A DNA stretch of 41,748 nucleotides from contig JAICRU010000021.1 of the NCBI GenBank assembly GCA_025937235.1, positions 1-41,748 of the forward strand, in the 5' to 3' direction. The position numbers and the translations under genes were made by a program. Source of the stretch: Acidimicrobiia bacterium. Lineage in GTDB: Bacteria > Actinomycetota > Acidimicrobiia > Spongiisociales > ZC4RG35. The notes beneath the pieces are model-generated. The model was given only the letters and a program-made list of their open reading frames with translations, was not told where the DNA came from and did no database searches. This document shows positions 18,401-27,816 of this stretch, in pieces (position 1 is the stretch's first letter; each line of letters begins with the position of its first letter).

Positions 18401-19147
18401 TCATGCACTGCCGGCGGGGTCGCGTCGTGCCGAGAGGGCTTCCCAAAGTTGGCGCGTAGACCGGGGAAGGTCGACCGAAACGTCCGTGTGGAAGTGTTTG
18501 AGGTCGGGAACGAATCGGGCTCGAAGCGCCAAAGTCAGGTCTGTGGTTGGCGCAGCAACGCCCAAGAACCGAGCCAGCCCCTCGAGTTCGGCGCCGGGAG
18601 ACTCGCTCGTAAGCACGTCGAAATCGACGTAGTGGACCTTGAGATCGTTCAGAGCGAGGAGCGATCTGGCGTGGTAATTCCAGAACCGGTAAGAGACCCA
18701 CAGTGGAACTCGTTGACGACGCTTCAAAGAGTGGGCGACCTGATCGGGCCGACGGAGGCTTACCACGACATCTTGGACGTGTGGATGCCACGCGGGGAGC
18801 GTGAGGGCGAAGCGTGGGTCCTTCACGAAGATGTCTCCGAGGCCATCCGCGGTCCGGTCAATCTCGCAGCGAAGGGCTTCTGCCCGTCGGTCGATCGAAG
18901 CGCGCGCAGGTTGTAGGACGTACCGCACCTGGCTCCACATCGACCGGAATCGCCCTGTAGTTCGCGGAAATCCCGTGATAATCCTGCTGTTCAAATCGAT
19001 GACGTCACGTCGCTCGAAGTAGCCCTCCTGATTCCACTCATCGGCGGCGTAAAAGGCAGTGTGGTCGCCGAACTCCAAACCGAGCGCGTGGACGGTCATC
19101 GCCACAAAGGACGTCCCCGATCTATGCACGCCGGTCACCACCCTCAT
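18401..19147 (-). CDS. Sulfotransferase family protein
   Basis: N-terminal 5'-PSB-like loop VVTGVHRSGTSFVAMTVHALGLEFGD; VKDPRFALTLPAW. Confidence 0.75.
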   Translation of the reverse strand: MRVVTGVHRSGTSFVAMTVHALGLEFGDHTAFYAADEWNQEGYFERRDVIDLNSRIITGFPRTTGRFRSMWSQVRYVLQPARASIDRRAEALRCEIDRTADGLGDIFVKDPRFALTLPAWHPHVQDVVVSLRRPDQVAHSLKRRQRVPLWVSYRFWNYHARSLLALNDLKVHYVDFDVLTSESPGAELEGLARFLGVAAPTTDLTLALRARFVPDLKHFHTDVSVDLPRSTRQLWEALSARRDPAGSA

Positions 19148-19568
19148 AGACGGGATTATGACGGTCCATGAGAACTGTGGTTTATGCCGCGTATTCGATG
19201 GCTACGACATCCTTCGCGTGCATCACGTGCGACACGAGGGCATCCCGCTTTGTATGCGTCGCGGATCTGTCTCTCCTAGCAGTTGCTCCATCCGTCATCG
19301 CCTTTGCCAGTCTGCACCGGGGCAGGTGGAATGCGGCGTTTTCCTGCACTCGGACCAACAATGATCGGCGTAATGCCTTAGCCGTGGGGTCGAAACGGGG
19401 TTCCCGCTGTCGGCCGCAGCCGACCGTGAGTCCCGTCTGAGCCGCGCAGTTGAGGTGGGCCATCGAGTGTCCAACGGCAAGCGATGGGTCACTTCACGGC
19501 CTACCTGGTGGTGGACCGAGCGATGATGTTCGAGCCTCGTCAGGTACCTGGATCGGTGGTAGGGACCA

Positions 19569-20486
19569 TCATGAGAGGAGTGTTGCCTCGACGGTCTCCG
19601 CCAAGACCTGCGCCCGTTGTTGGAATGAGAAGCGCTCGCGCACCATTGCCGATGCTGACGTCACCTCTCTCTGAACATGCGGGTAGTTGAGGAGCAGCTC
19701 TTCCATGCACGAGTCAAATTCACTGCGGTCGCGGTAGTAGAGGATGCCAGTGGGAAACATGGCGTGGAGTTCGTCGTGCCAGTCCGAGACCACCGGCAGT
19801 CCACAGGCCAGCGCATCGAAGATCCGGTTGTTGATGAAGCCGTATTTCTTCATGTCGTCCCAGTGATCGTTCAGGGTCGCTCTGGATCGAGCATAGAGTT
19901 GGCCGAGATCCTCGTTGGGGAAGTAGTCGTCGACGACATACTCCCCGGCCGACCAATCACTCCAACCCCGTCCCCATATCTTTAGCCGGATCCCGTAGTC
20001 GATTGCCCACAGGACGCCAGGTCTTTCGACGTCTCGGGTGTTGCCGATGAAGATTATGTCGGTCCGAGGCCCGTCCACATCGCTGGGTGGCCCGAACTCT
20101 TCGAGATCAGTGCACTGTAAGAGAGGCAGGACCGGTGTGTGCAGCATACTTCCCAGACTGTCGGCCAGAGTTCTCGACGCCACGAAGACCATGTCATATG
20201 ACTCATACTCATCGAGCTCGACATCGTCAGGATGACTGATGTTCCACATGACCCTGAGGGCACCCGCGTGAACATCTGCGGGTGGAGAGGCGTACTTTCC
20301 TCGGAGCACCAGTACCACGTCGCAGCTGGCATCTTCGTCCCAGTGCGGGTCGTACTGTGTTTGCACGTCGTGTCCGAGCCGCTCCAGATACTTGGTGAGC
20401 GATCGGCCGAAGTGATAGTCGCCCCACTTCGTGCGCCGCGAATCGGAAGGCGCTGGGTTCTTGATCAACCATCGCATAGCCGTCAC
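19569..20486 (-). CDS. Glycosyltransferase (CgeB-like)
   Basis: KWGDYHFGRSLTKYLERLGHDVQTQYDP...DIIFIGNTRDVERPGVLW...KKYGFINNRIFDALACGLPVVSDWHDELHAMF. Confidence 0.8.
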   Translation of the reverse strand: MTAMRWLIKNPAPSDSRRTKWGDYHFGRSLTKYLERLGHDVQTQYDPHWDEDASCDVVLVLRGKYASPPADVHAGALRVMWNISHPDDVELDEYESYDMVFVASRTLADSLGSMLHTPVLPLLQCTDLEEFGPPSDVDGPRTDIIFIGNTRDVERPGVLWAIDYGIRLKIWGRGWSDWSAGEYVVDDYFPNEDLGQLYARSRATLNDHWDDMKKYGFINNRIFDALACGLPVVSDWHDELHAMFPTGILYYRDRSEFDSCMEELLLNYPHVQREVTSASAMVRERFSFQQRAQVLAETVEATLLS

Positions 20487-20513
20487 ATCCTCGTGATCGA
20501 AGACAAACGGCGG

Positions 20514-23500
20514 CTAGGTGACAGACGCAATCGATTCCGGCCTGTGGCCCCCCGCCCCGACCTTTATCTGCTCCTGGAACGCCGAGAAGAACTCGGCGAA
20601 CTCCTTCGCCACCGGGAGCGTGCCCACATTCGCCATCGCCTCATCCATGATGATCGCTAGGTTTCGGCGCACAGCGTTGTACGAGAACTGGCGAAGATAG
20701 AGCCGTCGCCCCGCCTCCACCATGCGAAGGGTGCCGTTTCGGTCCTCGAACAGACCATCGAGCGTCTCCCGCAGAAGATCGATTCGTCCGAAAGGCACTG
20801 TCTTCAAGTATCCCTGCCGGGCCATATCGCCAAGATCTCCGATGTCATGCGCGACGACAGGCACCTTCATCGCCAGGGCGTCCGTTAGCTTGTACGGCAT
20901 CTGATAACGGCTTGCTGGAACATCGGGGTCGAGCCATAGGATCACAACGTCGCTCGCCCGGTTGATCTGCGCCATATGGTTCCTGTCGACGGGGTCGAGG
21001 ATCGTGACCCGATCGTTGGCGAGGGAGCGAAGCTCTTCGAGCTCGGGACTCGCCCGCGAGCCGACTACTACCAGTCGATACTTCGAACCTTGGTCTCGCA
21101 GGAGGTCAAGCAACTGGAAAACGCCCTTGTGGCGGCGAACCAGCCCGCCGAAGAGGATGACCCGGTCGTCGCGGGAGAAGCCCAGGCGGGAGCGAATCTC
21201 TCCACGGTCGAGCCGATCTGGGTCGTAGTGCTCCTCGTCCTTGGGATTCCTGACAAAGAATGCCCCGTTTCCAAAGTGTCGGTCCAATTCCGAGTTGTGG
21301 GTAACGCGAATAGGAATCTGTTTGACCAGGCTCTCCATGATTTGCGTCCACAGGTCGCTACGGGGGTTGAGGAGCCGAGGGTCACCTGGTTCCACATGCG
21401 ACAGTTGGACGGTTGAGAGCTCGTCGCCACGTCGAGGATTGGCGATGACGGATTCGAGGTCGTTTACCTCGACGACCACGGGTGTGCCGAACTGATAGTT
21501 CGCCAACAGGGCAGCACCGAGGCTCGGAAGCCGCGGTTTCACGGCGTAGATCACGTCGCCAGACAGGTTGGCCACTGCTTTGGCCAGGTGTCGATTCCAG
21601 TCTGGGAACGGCCCGCCGGGTAGGAAGAGAGTCTCGAAGTCGGGTTCGGCGTCCTTATAGGGCGGAAATATCGGTTCATCGAAGAATCGGAACCCAGCTA
21701 ACTGCACCTGAGTCTCCGAAGCCATTGCCTCGGCTACGTTGTATGCCTTCGAAAAATGATTGCGACAGATGTCCCAGCTGATGATCGTGAGGGATGGCGG
21801 GTCACGATCGTGCGCCCCCGACAAGCCCTTCTCATAGGATTGCTCGAGTGTCGACCGGATCAGCTGGGGACTGCTCTTGTCTCGCCGGTATACCTTGGTT
21901 ATCTGATTCCAGGCGTCGCTGCGTCGATACAAGGTAAGGAATCGATCTACGTAGACGGGATCACGTAGGTACGAATATCTGAGGATGAGGTCCCAATCCT
22001 GTTGCCGCACCAAACGCTCATCGAATCCTCCCAGGTGGTCGTAGAGCGAGCGTCTGTGAACGAAGCTGTTGAGGTCGATGAAGTTCTTCATGGTCAGCGA
22101 CTCGTAGTCGAATGGCCTGGATTCGAAGCTTCTGAGCTTTAGCTTGCGTTCGTTCACCATGAGATCAACGAACTTACAGTAAGCGGCATACTGGCCATTT
22201 CCAGGGCCAAGAGCAGCGACCATGCTTTCGAGGAAACTGGGATGCCAGAGGTTGTCGGAGTCGAGGTAGGCAATGACGTCGCCGGTGGCCCGCGACAAAC
22301 CAAAGTTACGTGCCCGCGCCGCGCCACCCCACGGCAACTCGGCGTACTTGATGCGCGCGTCGAGAACCCGACCTACCACTTCCGACGTCCCGTCGGTGCT
22401 CCCGTCGTCACAGATCAGCAATTCCCAATTCTCGTATGTCTGCTCGAGAACACTTGTTATGGCCTCCCCGATGAGGAAGGCTCGATCGCGTGTGGGCATG
22501 ACGATGGACACAAGCGGAAGGCCCGGACCGCCGGGAGCTGACTCTCCAATGGACTCACTCGCGGTCCAGTCGGCGATGAATTCCGTAGGCGCACCTTGCG
22601 CCACGAGATCTCTGATCAACCCGTAGAAGAGTCCAGACCGAGGTGGCGAGTCTTCGAAGATACGTCTGACAGCCTCTCCGTCGATGATTGGTGATGGGGC
22701 CTCTGCGTCGACCGCCGCCTCACTGGCCGAGGTGCCATCGTCAGAACGCGATCGGATCAGGGTTGTGTCCCCGCGACCTCTGACGAGGCGAAACATAGGC
22801 TTCGCCATTCCGGCGACAGCCAGAGCAACGCGAACCGCCCTTCGATTCCTCAGGCGAAGCAGATCCTTCTCGCGACGGAGGCGCGCGGTTGTTTCTCTCT
22901 CGAGGTTCCTTTGGAGCTTTGAGACCTGCTGTCCCAGTGCGCGGCGTTCCTCGTTGTGTTGGACAACGGACTCGCGATACCATTTCTCGGCTTCTTTGAC
23001 CTTGGTCTCGGCAAGGATCGCTCTCTGTTCCGCGGCAGTCTTGGCCTTGCTGATGTCGCGAAGCTCTCGATCTGTTTCACTCAACCGTTTGCGGCGATCC
23101 TCGGCTACTTCGCGAAGCTCTTCGACTTTCCTCTCCTCCCGTAGCATGCGACGCTGGGTTTTGCTCAACTGCTCAAGACGCCCAATCCGGTCTGCTTCGA
23201 CCGCCTCGATGACTCTGATCAGGCTCTCCGGCTCGAATAACTTCATGACTGCTTGATGCACCTGAGGAGGTGAGCCGGAGTCGAGGATGATCCCCAGACC
23301 GTGGAGGCCAGGGATGACATGGAGCATCACGGCACCGGCCTGGCTGGCAACGAAGTCCTCGATTGCCGTCAGCACGCCATTTCGCGGGGTGCCCTCGTGG
23401 ATTGCGTTCTCGAGATGGTCGTTGAATCCATGATCGGCCAGGCCCCTTCGGCCGAACGTTATGCCCCCCTTGCGATGTGGATGTCGGAATGCATTCGGGA

Positions 23501-23921
23501 TTGTGGCGGGGTCGTAATACAGGTCTCGCCGCCCGTAGGGCCAGCCCACATCGTGCAACACCGTCGTCGGAAATGGCTGGTTCGACGAACGAGCTGACGA
23601 ACTCAACATCTCAAGCTCGTGGAAGATGGTGTACCAGTTGTGGTCGCCATCGATGCACGCAAAGTCCACTGGTCCTATATCGACCAGGGCATTCAGCGAC
23701 AGGTCCCGATGGAGACGCAACGTGTCGGGCCATCGTTCGAGCCACCCTGCGACGTCGTATTTTGGCAACGGGTCCACAGAGTGGAGGACCGCCTCGTGAT
23801 CTTGACACCACTGGGCAAGGAGCTCGGTTCCGAAGCCGCGATCACTGCCGATTTCGACGACTTTTGTGGGTCCGACGGCTTCAAGGAGGGGCCGTATTAT
23901 GGGTTCAAAGAAGCGATGCAT
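20514..23921 (-). CDS. Multidomain protein: N-terminal SAM methyltransferase, long coiled coil, GT2, C-terminal GT4
   Basis: VVEIGSDRGFGTELLAQW...FACIDGDHNWYTIFHELEML; charged heptad-rich segment RRMLREERKVEELREVAEDRRKRLSETDRELRDI...; VSIVMPTRDRAFLIGEAITSVLEQTYENWELLICDDGSTDGTSEV; VILFGGLVRRHKGVFQLLDLL...YQMPYKLTDALAMKVPVVAHDIGDL. Confidence 0.9.
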   Translation of the reverse strand: MHRFFEPIIRPLLEAVGPTKVVEIGSDRGFGTELLAQWCQDHEAVLHSVDPLPKYDVAGWLERWPDTLRLHRDLSLNALVDIGPVDFACIDGDHNWYTIFHELEMLSSSARSSNQPFPTTVLHDVGWPYGRRDLYYDPATIPNAFRHPHRKGGITFGRRGLADHGFNDHLENAIHEGTPRNGVLTAIEDFVASQAGAVMLHVIPGLHGLGIILDSGSPPQVHQAVMKLFEPESLIRVIEAVEADRIGRLEQLSKTQRRMLREERKVEELREVAEDRRKRLSETDRELRDISKAKTAAEQRAILAETKVKEAEKWYRESVVQHNEERRALGQQVSKLQRNLERETTARLRREKDLLRLRNRRAVRVALAVAGMAKPMFRLVRGRGDTTLIRSRSDDGTSASEAAVDAEAPSPIIDGEAVRRIFEDSPPRSGLFYGLIRDLVAQGAPTEFIADWTASESIGESAPGGPGLPLVSIVMPTRDRAFLIGEAITSVLEQTYENWELLICDDGSTDGTSEVVGRVLDARIKYAELPWGGAARARNFGLSRATGDVIAYLDSDNLWHPSFLESMVAALGPGNGQYAAYCKFVDLMVNERKLKLRSFESRPFDYESLTMKNFIDLNSFVHRRSLYDHLGGFDERLVRQQDWDLILRYSYLRDPVYVDRFLTLYRRSDAWNQITKVYRRDKSSPQLIRSTLEQSYEKGLSGAHDRDPPSLTIISWDICRNHFSKAYNVAEAMASETQVQLAGFRFFDEPIFPPYKDAEPDFETLFLPGGPFPDWNRHLAKAVANLSGDVIYAVKPRLPSLGAALLANYQFGTPVVVEVNDLESVIANPRRGDELSTVQLSHVEPGDPRLLNPRSDLWTQIMESLVKQIPIRVTHNSELDRHFGNGAFFVRNPKDEEHYDPDRLDRGEIRSRLGFSRDDRVILFGGLVRRHKGVFQLLDLLRDQGSKYRLVVVGSRASPELEELRSLANDRVTILDPVDRNHMAQINRASDVVILWLDPDVPASRYQMPYKLTDALAMKVPVVAHDIGDLGDMARQGYLKTVPFGRIDLLRETLDGLFEDRNGTLRMVEAGRRLYLRQFSYNAVRRNLAIIMDEAMANVGTLPVAKEFAEFFSAFQEQIKVGAGGHRPESIASVT

Positions 23922-23986
23922 GAGTTAGGGCCGGATGAACTGGGATCATTGCATTCTAGAGTCCGCATTTCTTCACGGGACTGCAC

Positions 23987-24643
23987 GTGGCGGGCGCAAG
24001 GAGTCTCCATGATGGGCTCTCTCGACTTCTGCCACTCGTGCCAGGGGGACCCTTGACCGACCAAGATATGAGTCGGCGGCGACACGAGGCCTTTGGCTTA
24101 CTCTTGGGCTTGTTCCCCCCGGGCCGGTGTGTCGATCTGGGCACAGGCCACGGAAGCTTCGCGAGGCAAGCCGCCAGTCTTGGATGGTCGGTCACCGGCG
24201 TGGATGCGCGCACGCAGCGATTCCCGGAGGACGAACGAGTGACGTGGCTCCAGGCGGACATCCGTGAAATGGACTTGGAGGAGTACGACGTCGTGCTTTG
24301 CCTCGGACTCTTCTATCACCTCACGATCGACGATCAATTGGACCTGCTCCGGCGGGCTTCTGGACGTCCCCTGATCATCGACACTCATCTCGACCACGGG
24401 TCCCACGCTCACCCGCTTTCCGAGCCCGTGACCATCGGAGGATTCAAGGGGAGGATGTATCACGAGCCAGGCCATCTCACTTCGTCTTGGGGCAATCAGG
24501 AGTCATTCTGGCCCGACCTCCCTTCCTTCCACCGCATGCTCGAAGAGAACGACTACCGGGCGTTGACTTTCGAACCTTGGTTGTTCAGTGACCGCACTTT
24601 CTTTCTCGCGCTTCCTTTCGCGCGTCTGGATGATGTGGACTGA
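23987..24643 (+). CDS. SAM-dependent class I methyltransferase
   Basis: FPPGRCVDLGTGHGSFARQAASLGWSVTGVDARTQRFPEDERVTWLQADIREMDLEEYDVVLCLGLFYHL. Confidence 0.8.
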   Translation: MAGARSLHDGLSRLLPLVPGGPLTDQDMSRRRHEAFGLLLGLFPPGRCVDLGTGHGSFARQAASLGWSVTGVDARTQRFPEDERVTWLQADIREMDLEEYDVVLCLGLFYHLTIDDQLDLLRRASGRPLIIDTHLDHGSHAHPLSEPVTIGGFKGRMYHEPGHLTSSWGNQESFWPDLPSFHRMLEENDYRALTFEPWLFSDRTFFLALPFARLDDVD

Positions 24644-24796
24644 GCACCCAAGCCGCCGCTCGATCAGCAGATCGGGTTCGGATCCGTACGTTCGGACGTG
24701 GCCGGCTTGACCGGAGTGGGCAGCCGTTCCTCGCCATAGGGCCCCGAGACCTCGTCGGTTGTGACGTCTTTATTTCAGGGAACCTGAATCTAATCC

Positions 24797-24848
24797 AGGG
24801 AACTCGAACGAGGCGATACCGGATCGAGATAGTCCCGGCGAGTTCCCT
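24797..24848. repeat. 10-bp perfect inverted repeat with 32-nt spacer in an intergenic region
   Basis: agggaactcg (24797-24806) and cgagttccct (24839-24848). Confidence 0.6.
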
Positions 24849-25047
24849 CAGTGACGTCAGCTCGTAGGTCTCCCCTTACGGGTCGCAGCGCGCGTGCCTG
24901 ATTTCAGACGGAGTTGCTGGGCGAATCTGAACCATCGTCGGCACGATACCCACCAGGAAGGCAGGAATAGCCACGTCTGTGTATCGTGATTTTCGACGAC
25001 CCACGGACGGTCGTGCGGGGGACCGAGGAGGATGTTGAGGCGCGTCG

Positions 25048-27213
25048 ATGCAGTCAGCTAGCGAACCGATCTTGGATTCTGCTCGGACGCGCCTAATGGA
25101 AATCTCGCGGACCGTAACCACGTTCGAGGTGTTCGCGTCGTGCGTCGCGTTCTTGTGCCTGGCTGTTTCCCAACCAATACTTGACCTGCTGGGACGGAAC
25201 CCGGAGTTCTTCCTGGCTAGATCTTCGCCCGCTCTCGACGTGGTCCTTGTCGGAGTCGTCCTGGGATTGGTGGCTCCCGTGCTCACCGGATTATTGGTGG
25301 CGGGGATACACCATCTCAACCTGGCGGTAGGTACGGCCATTCACATCGTCGTGTTGGGGCTCTCCGGCACTGTGTTATTCGTGGATGTGCTCGAGCGATT
25401 CGTGGTCGGATCGCCGCTGCTGGTGGCTATTGCGTGCATGGTGGGAGCTGCAATCGTGCTCCTGTTCTACGGCTCGTTCACGTTCCGCACGGTTACGAAG
25501 TACGTCGCCTTCGCGCCCTTGGTTGTGATGATGAGCTTCGCCACCCTATCCCCCTTATCACGTCTGCTTTTCGCGGCTGACCGAGTGGAGTCGGATGCAG
25601 TAACGGCGGAGGTCGGTAACGAGGTACCGATCGTGATCGTGGTGTTCGATGAGTTTCCGCTGGCATCGCTCATCGATGCGAATGGAGAGATCCAGAGTTC
25701 GAATTACCCGAACTTCGCCCGACTTGCGGCCGATTCCTTGTGGCTGAGGAATGCGGTGACGAACGAGAGCATCACCGAGCGTGCTCTGCCGATGATACTG
25801 ACGGGTAACAGAGCTCAACCGGAAGCCATACCGGCGCTAGGTGATTACCCCGACAACCTCTTCACGTTGCTCGAAGGAACGTACGAGATCCGAGCTACCG
25901 AGGACCTAACCGACCTTTGCCCCTCCTCGGCATGCTCGAGCCTCGAGCCGAGCACATGGCAGGAGCGTTGGCGTGGCATGGCTAGCGATCTGAGAATCGT
26001 CGCCCTGCACGTCCTACTGCCCAGCACCATGACCGCTGGCCTCGCTCCTATCGATCAATCGTGGGCGGACTTCGACGAACAGCAGCTCGATGTGTCAGCG
26101 AGCGACGAGACAGCGGAGTTTAGCGAACGCTTCGCAGAGGTATCCCAGGAGGGCCGGGAGCATCAATTCGCAGAGTTCCTCGATTCGATAGCTCCAGCCG
26201 AGGCGCAGCCCACTTTGGATTTCATCCACCTGCTGTTGCCGCATTCGCCCTGGGAATTCCTGCCCGACGGCAGGCGGCACTGGTCACCGCAACCAGCGCG
26301 GGGGACCAACGGCCCCGGTTGGGTGGACGATCCCTGGCTCGTGCATCAGATCTATCAGCGGCACCTCCTGCAGGTCCAATACACGGACACGCTGGTCGGC
26401 ATGCTTCTCGACCGGCTGCGTGCGCTCGAGGTCTACGACGAGTCACTGATCGTCGTGGTCGCGGATCACGGAATCGCGTTCACTCCTGGCACCGACCACC
26501 GACGGCGACTCACCCGGGAAACCATCGGTGAGATGGTCGCCGTACCGCTCTTCATCAAGCCACCGACGGGGCATCCGACGGGAATTGACGACTACAGGGC
26601 AGAGCTCATCGACATCGTCCCGACGGTTGCCGACATCATCGACGTCGACTTGCCCTGGCCGACCGAGGGCGTATCCCTGCTAGAAGCCGATCGCCCGGCG
26701 CGCGAAGAATCGGTGATCAATCAGAGATCGAAACCTCTGGTCATCGGGATCGATGGACAAGAAAAGCTGGAGGTGGCTCGCGAGAAGATTGCCATCTTTG
26801 GCTCGGGCAGCCCGTACGGATTGGTGCCTTCGGGGACTCGTGACCTGCTCGAGACGCCGCTTTCTGACCTCGACATCGAGTCGTCGGCGCCATTTGATGG
26901 TGAAGTGTCCAACCCGCTGAGGTACCAAGAATTCGATCCGGATGCCGTGATCATCCCTGCTTACGTGCAGGGAGTGCTGGGCCGGACTGTGAATGACGAA
27001 CCAGTACGAATTGCGGTCGCGGTGAACGATGTCATCTCGGCCGTGACACAGTCCTACATCCGGGCTGGACAAGTCTTGTTCCAGGCCCTTCTTCCGCCCA
27101 CGGCTTTCGTCGCCGGGTCCAACGACATCAAGTTGATCTATGTCGCGGGCGATGAGGACCAACTCGAATTGAGCTTTATCGATCTCAGTCCAGCCGCTCC
27201 GTCCACTTCTTGA
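25048..27213 (+). CDS. Membrane-anchored sulfatase/alkaline-phosphatase-superfamily protein (phosphotransferase or hydrolase), no FGly motif
   Basis: N-terminal TM block, then IVIVVFDEFPLASLIDANG, LLLPHSPWEFLPDG, LIVVVADHGIAFTPG, DIVPTVADIIDVDLPWPTEGVSL. Confidence 0.75.
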   Translation: MQSASEPILDSARTRLMEISRTVTTFEVFASCVAFLCLAVSQPILDLLGRNPEFFLARSSPALDVVLVGVVLGLVAPVLTGLLVAGIHHLNLAVGTAIHIVVLGLSGTVLFVDVLERFVVGSPLLVAIACMVGAAIVLLFYGSFTFRTVTKYVAFAPLVVMMSFATLSPLSRLLFAADRVESDAVTAEVGNEVPIVIVVFDEFPLASLIDANGEIQSSNYPNFARLAADSLWLRNAVTNESITERALPMILTGNRAQPEAIPALGDYPDNLFTLLEGTYEIRATEDLTDLCPSSACSSLEPSTWQERWRGMASDLRIVALHVLLPSTMTAGLAPIDQSWADFDEQQLDVSASDETAEFSERFAEVSQEGREHQFAEFLDSIAPAEAQPTLDFIHLLLPHSPWEFLPDGRRHWSPQPARGTNGPGWVDDPWLVHQIYQRHLLQVQYTDTLVGMLLDRLRALEVYDESLIVVVADHGIAFTPGTDHRRRLTRETIGEMVAVPLFIKPPTGHPTGIDDYRAELIDIVPTVADIIDVDLPWPTEGVSLLEADRPAREESVINQRSKPLVIGIDGQEKLEVAREKIAIFGSGSPYGLVPSGTRDLLETPLSDLDIESSAPFDGEVSNPLRYQEFDPDAVIIPAYVQGVLGRTVNDEPVRIAVAVNDVISAVTQSYIRAGQVLFQALLPPTAFVAGSNDIKLIYVAGDEDQLELSFIDLSPAAPSTS

Positions 27214-27229
27214 TTTACGATGCGGCCGG

Positions 27230-27766
27230 ATGGCACGGCTTTCCAACGAACCGGAGGTAATCGAGGCCAGCGCCTTCGAAGACTCCAGGGGGTTCTTCAT
27301 AGAGTCGTTCAACCAAGCGGCGATCGAGGATCGCGTCGGCGACTTTCGGTGGGTTCAAGACAACCACTCCAGGTCGCGTGTCGGCGTTATCAGGGGCCTC
27401 CACTATCAACTACCACCCAAGGCCCAAGGCAAGCTAGTAATGGTCATTCGTGGAGCGATCTTCGACGTCGCAGTCGACATCAGAAGAACTTCACCGACTT
27501 TCGGTAACTGGACCGGCGTGCACCTCTCGGACGAGAACCACCGGCAGTACTGGATTCCGCCGGGATTTGCACATGGGTTCGTAGCTCTGACCGATCCGGC
27601 GGACGTGGTTTACAAGGTGACCGAGTACTACTCATCGGAGCACGATCGCGCGATCCGATGGGATGATCCCGACATCGGCATCGAGTGGCCGGTCGACGTC
27701 GACCCGATCATCTCTGAGAGGGACGCGACGGCCCCGTACTTGCGGGACGCCGACGTTTTCGCATAG
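27230..27766 (+). CDS. rmlC: dTDP-4-dehydrorhamnose 3,5-epimerase
   Basis: EDSRGFFIESFNQAAIEDRVGDFRWVQDNHSRSRVGVIRGLHYQLPPKAQGKLVMVIRGAIFDVAVDIRRTSPTFGNW. Confidence 0.93.
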   Translation: MARLSNEPEVIEASAFEDSRGFFIESFNQAAIEDRVGDFRWVQDNHSRSRVGVIRGLHYQLPPKAQGKLVMVIRGAIFDVAVDIRRTSPTFGNWTGVHLSDENHRQYWIPPGFAHGFVALTDPADVVYKVTEYYSSEHDRAIRWDDPDIGIEWPVDVDPIISERDATAPYLRDADVFA

Positions 27767-27816
27767 GTTGATCCAGTGCCACCCGAACTTGAGCGTCGGT
27801 GCTGGGTCCGAAGCAC

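Noticed and set aside
25048-27213. Glycan sulfatase
   Set aside because: Superfamily motifs present but no visible formylglycine C/S-x-P-x-R motif, so a sulfatase call is not supported.
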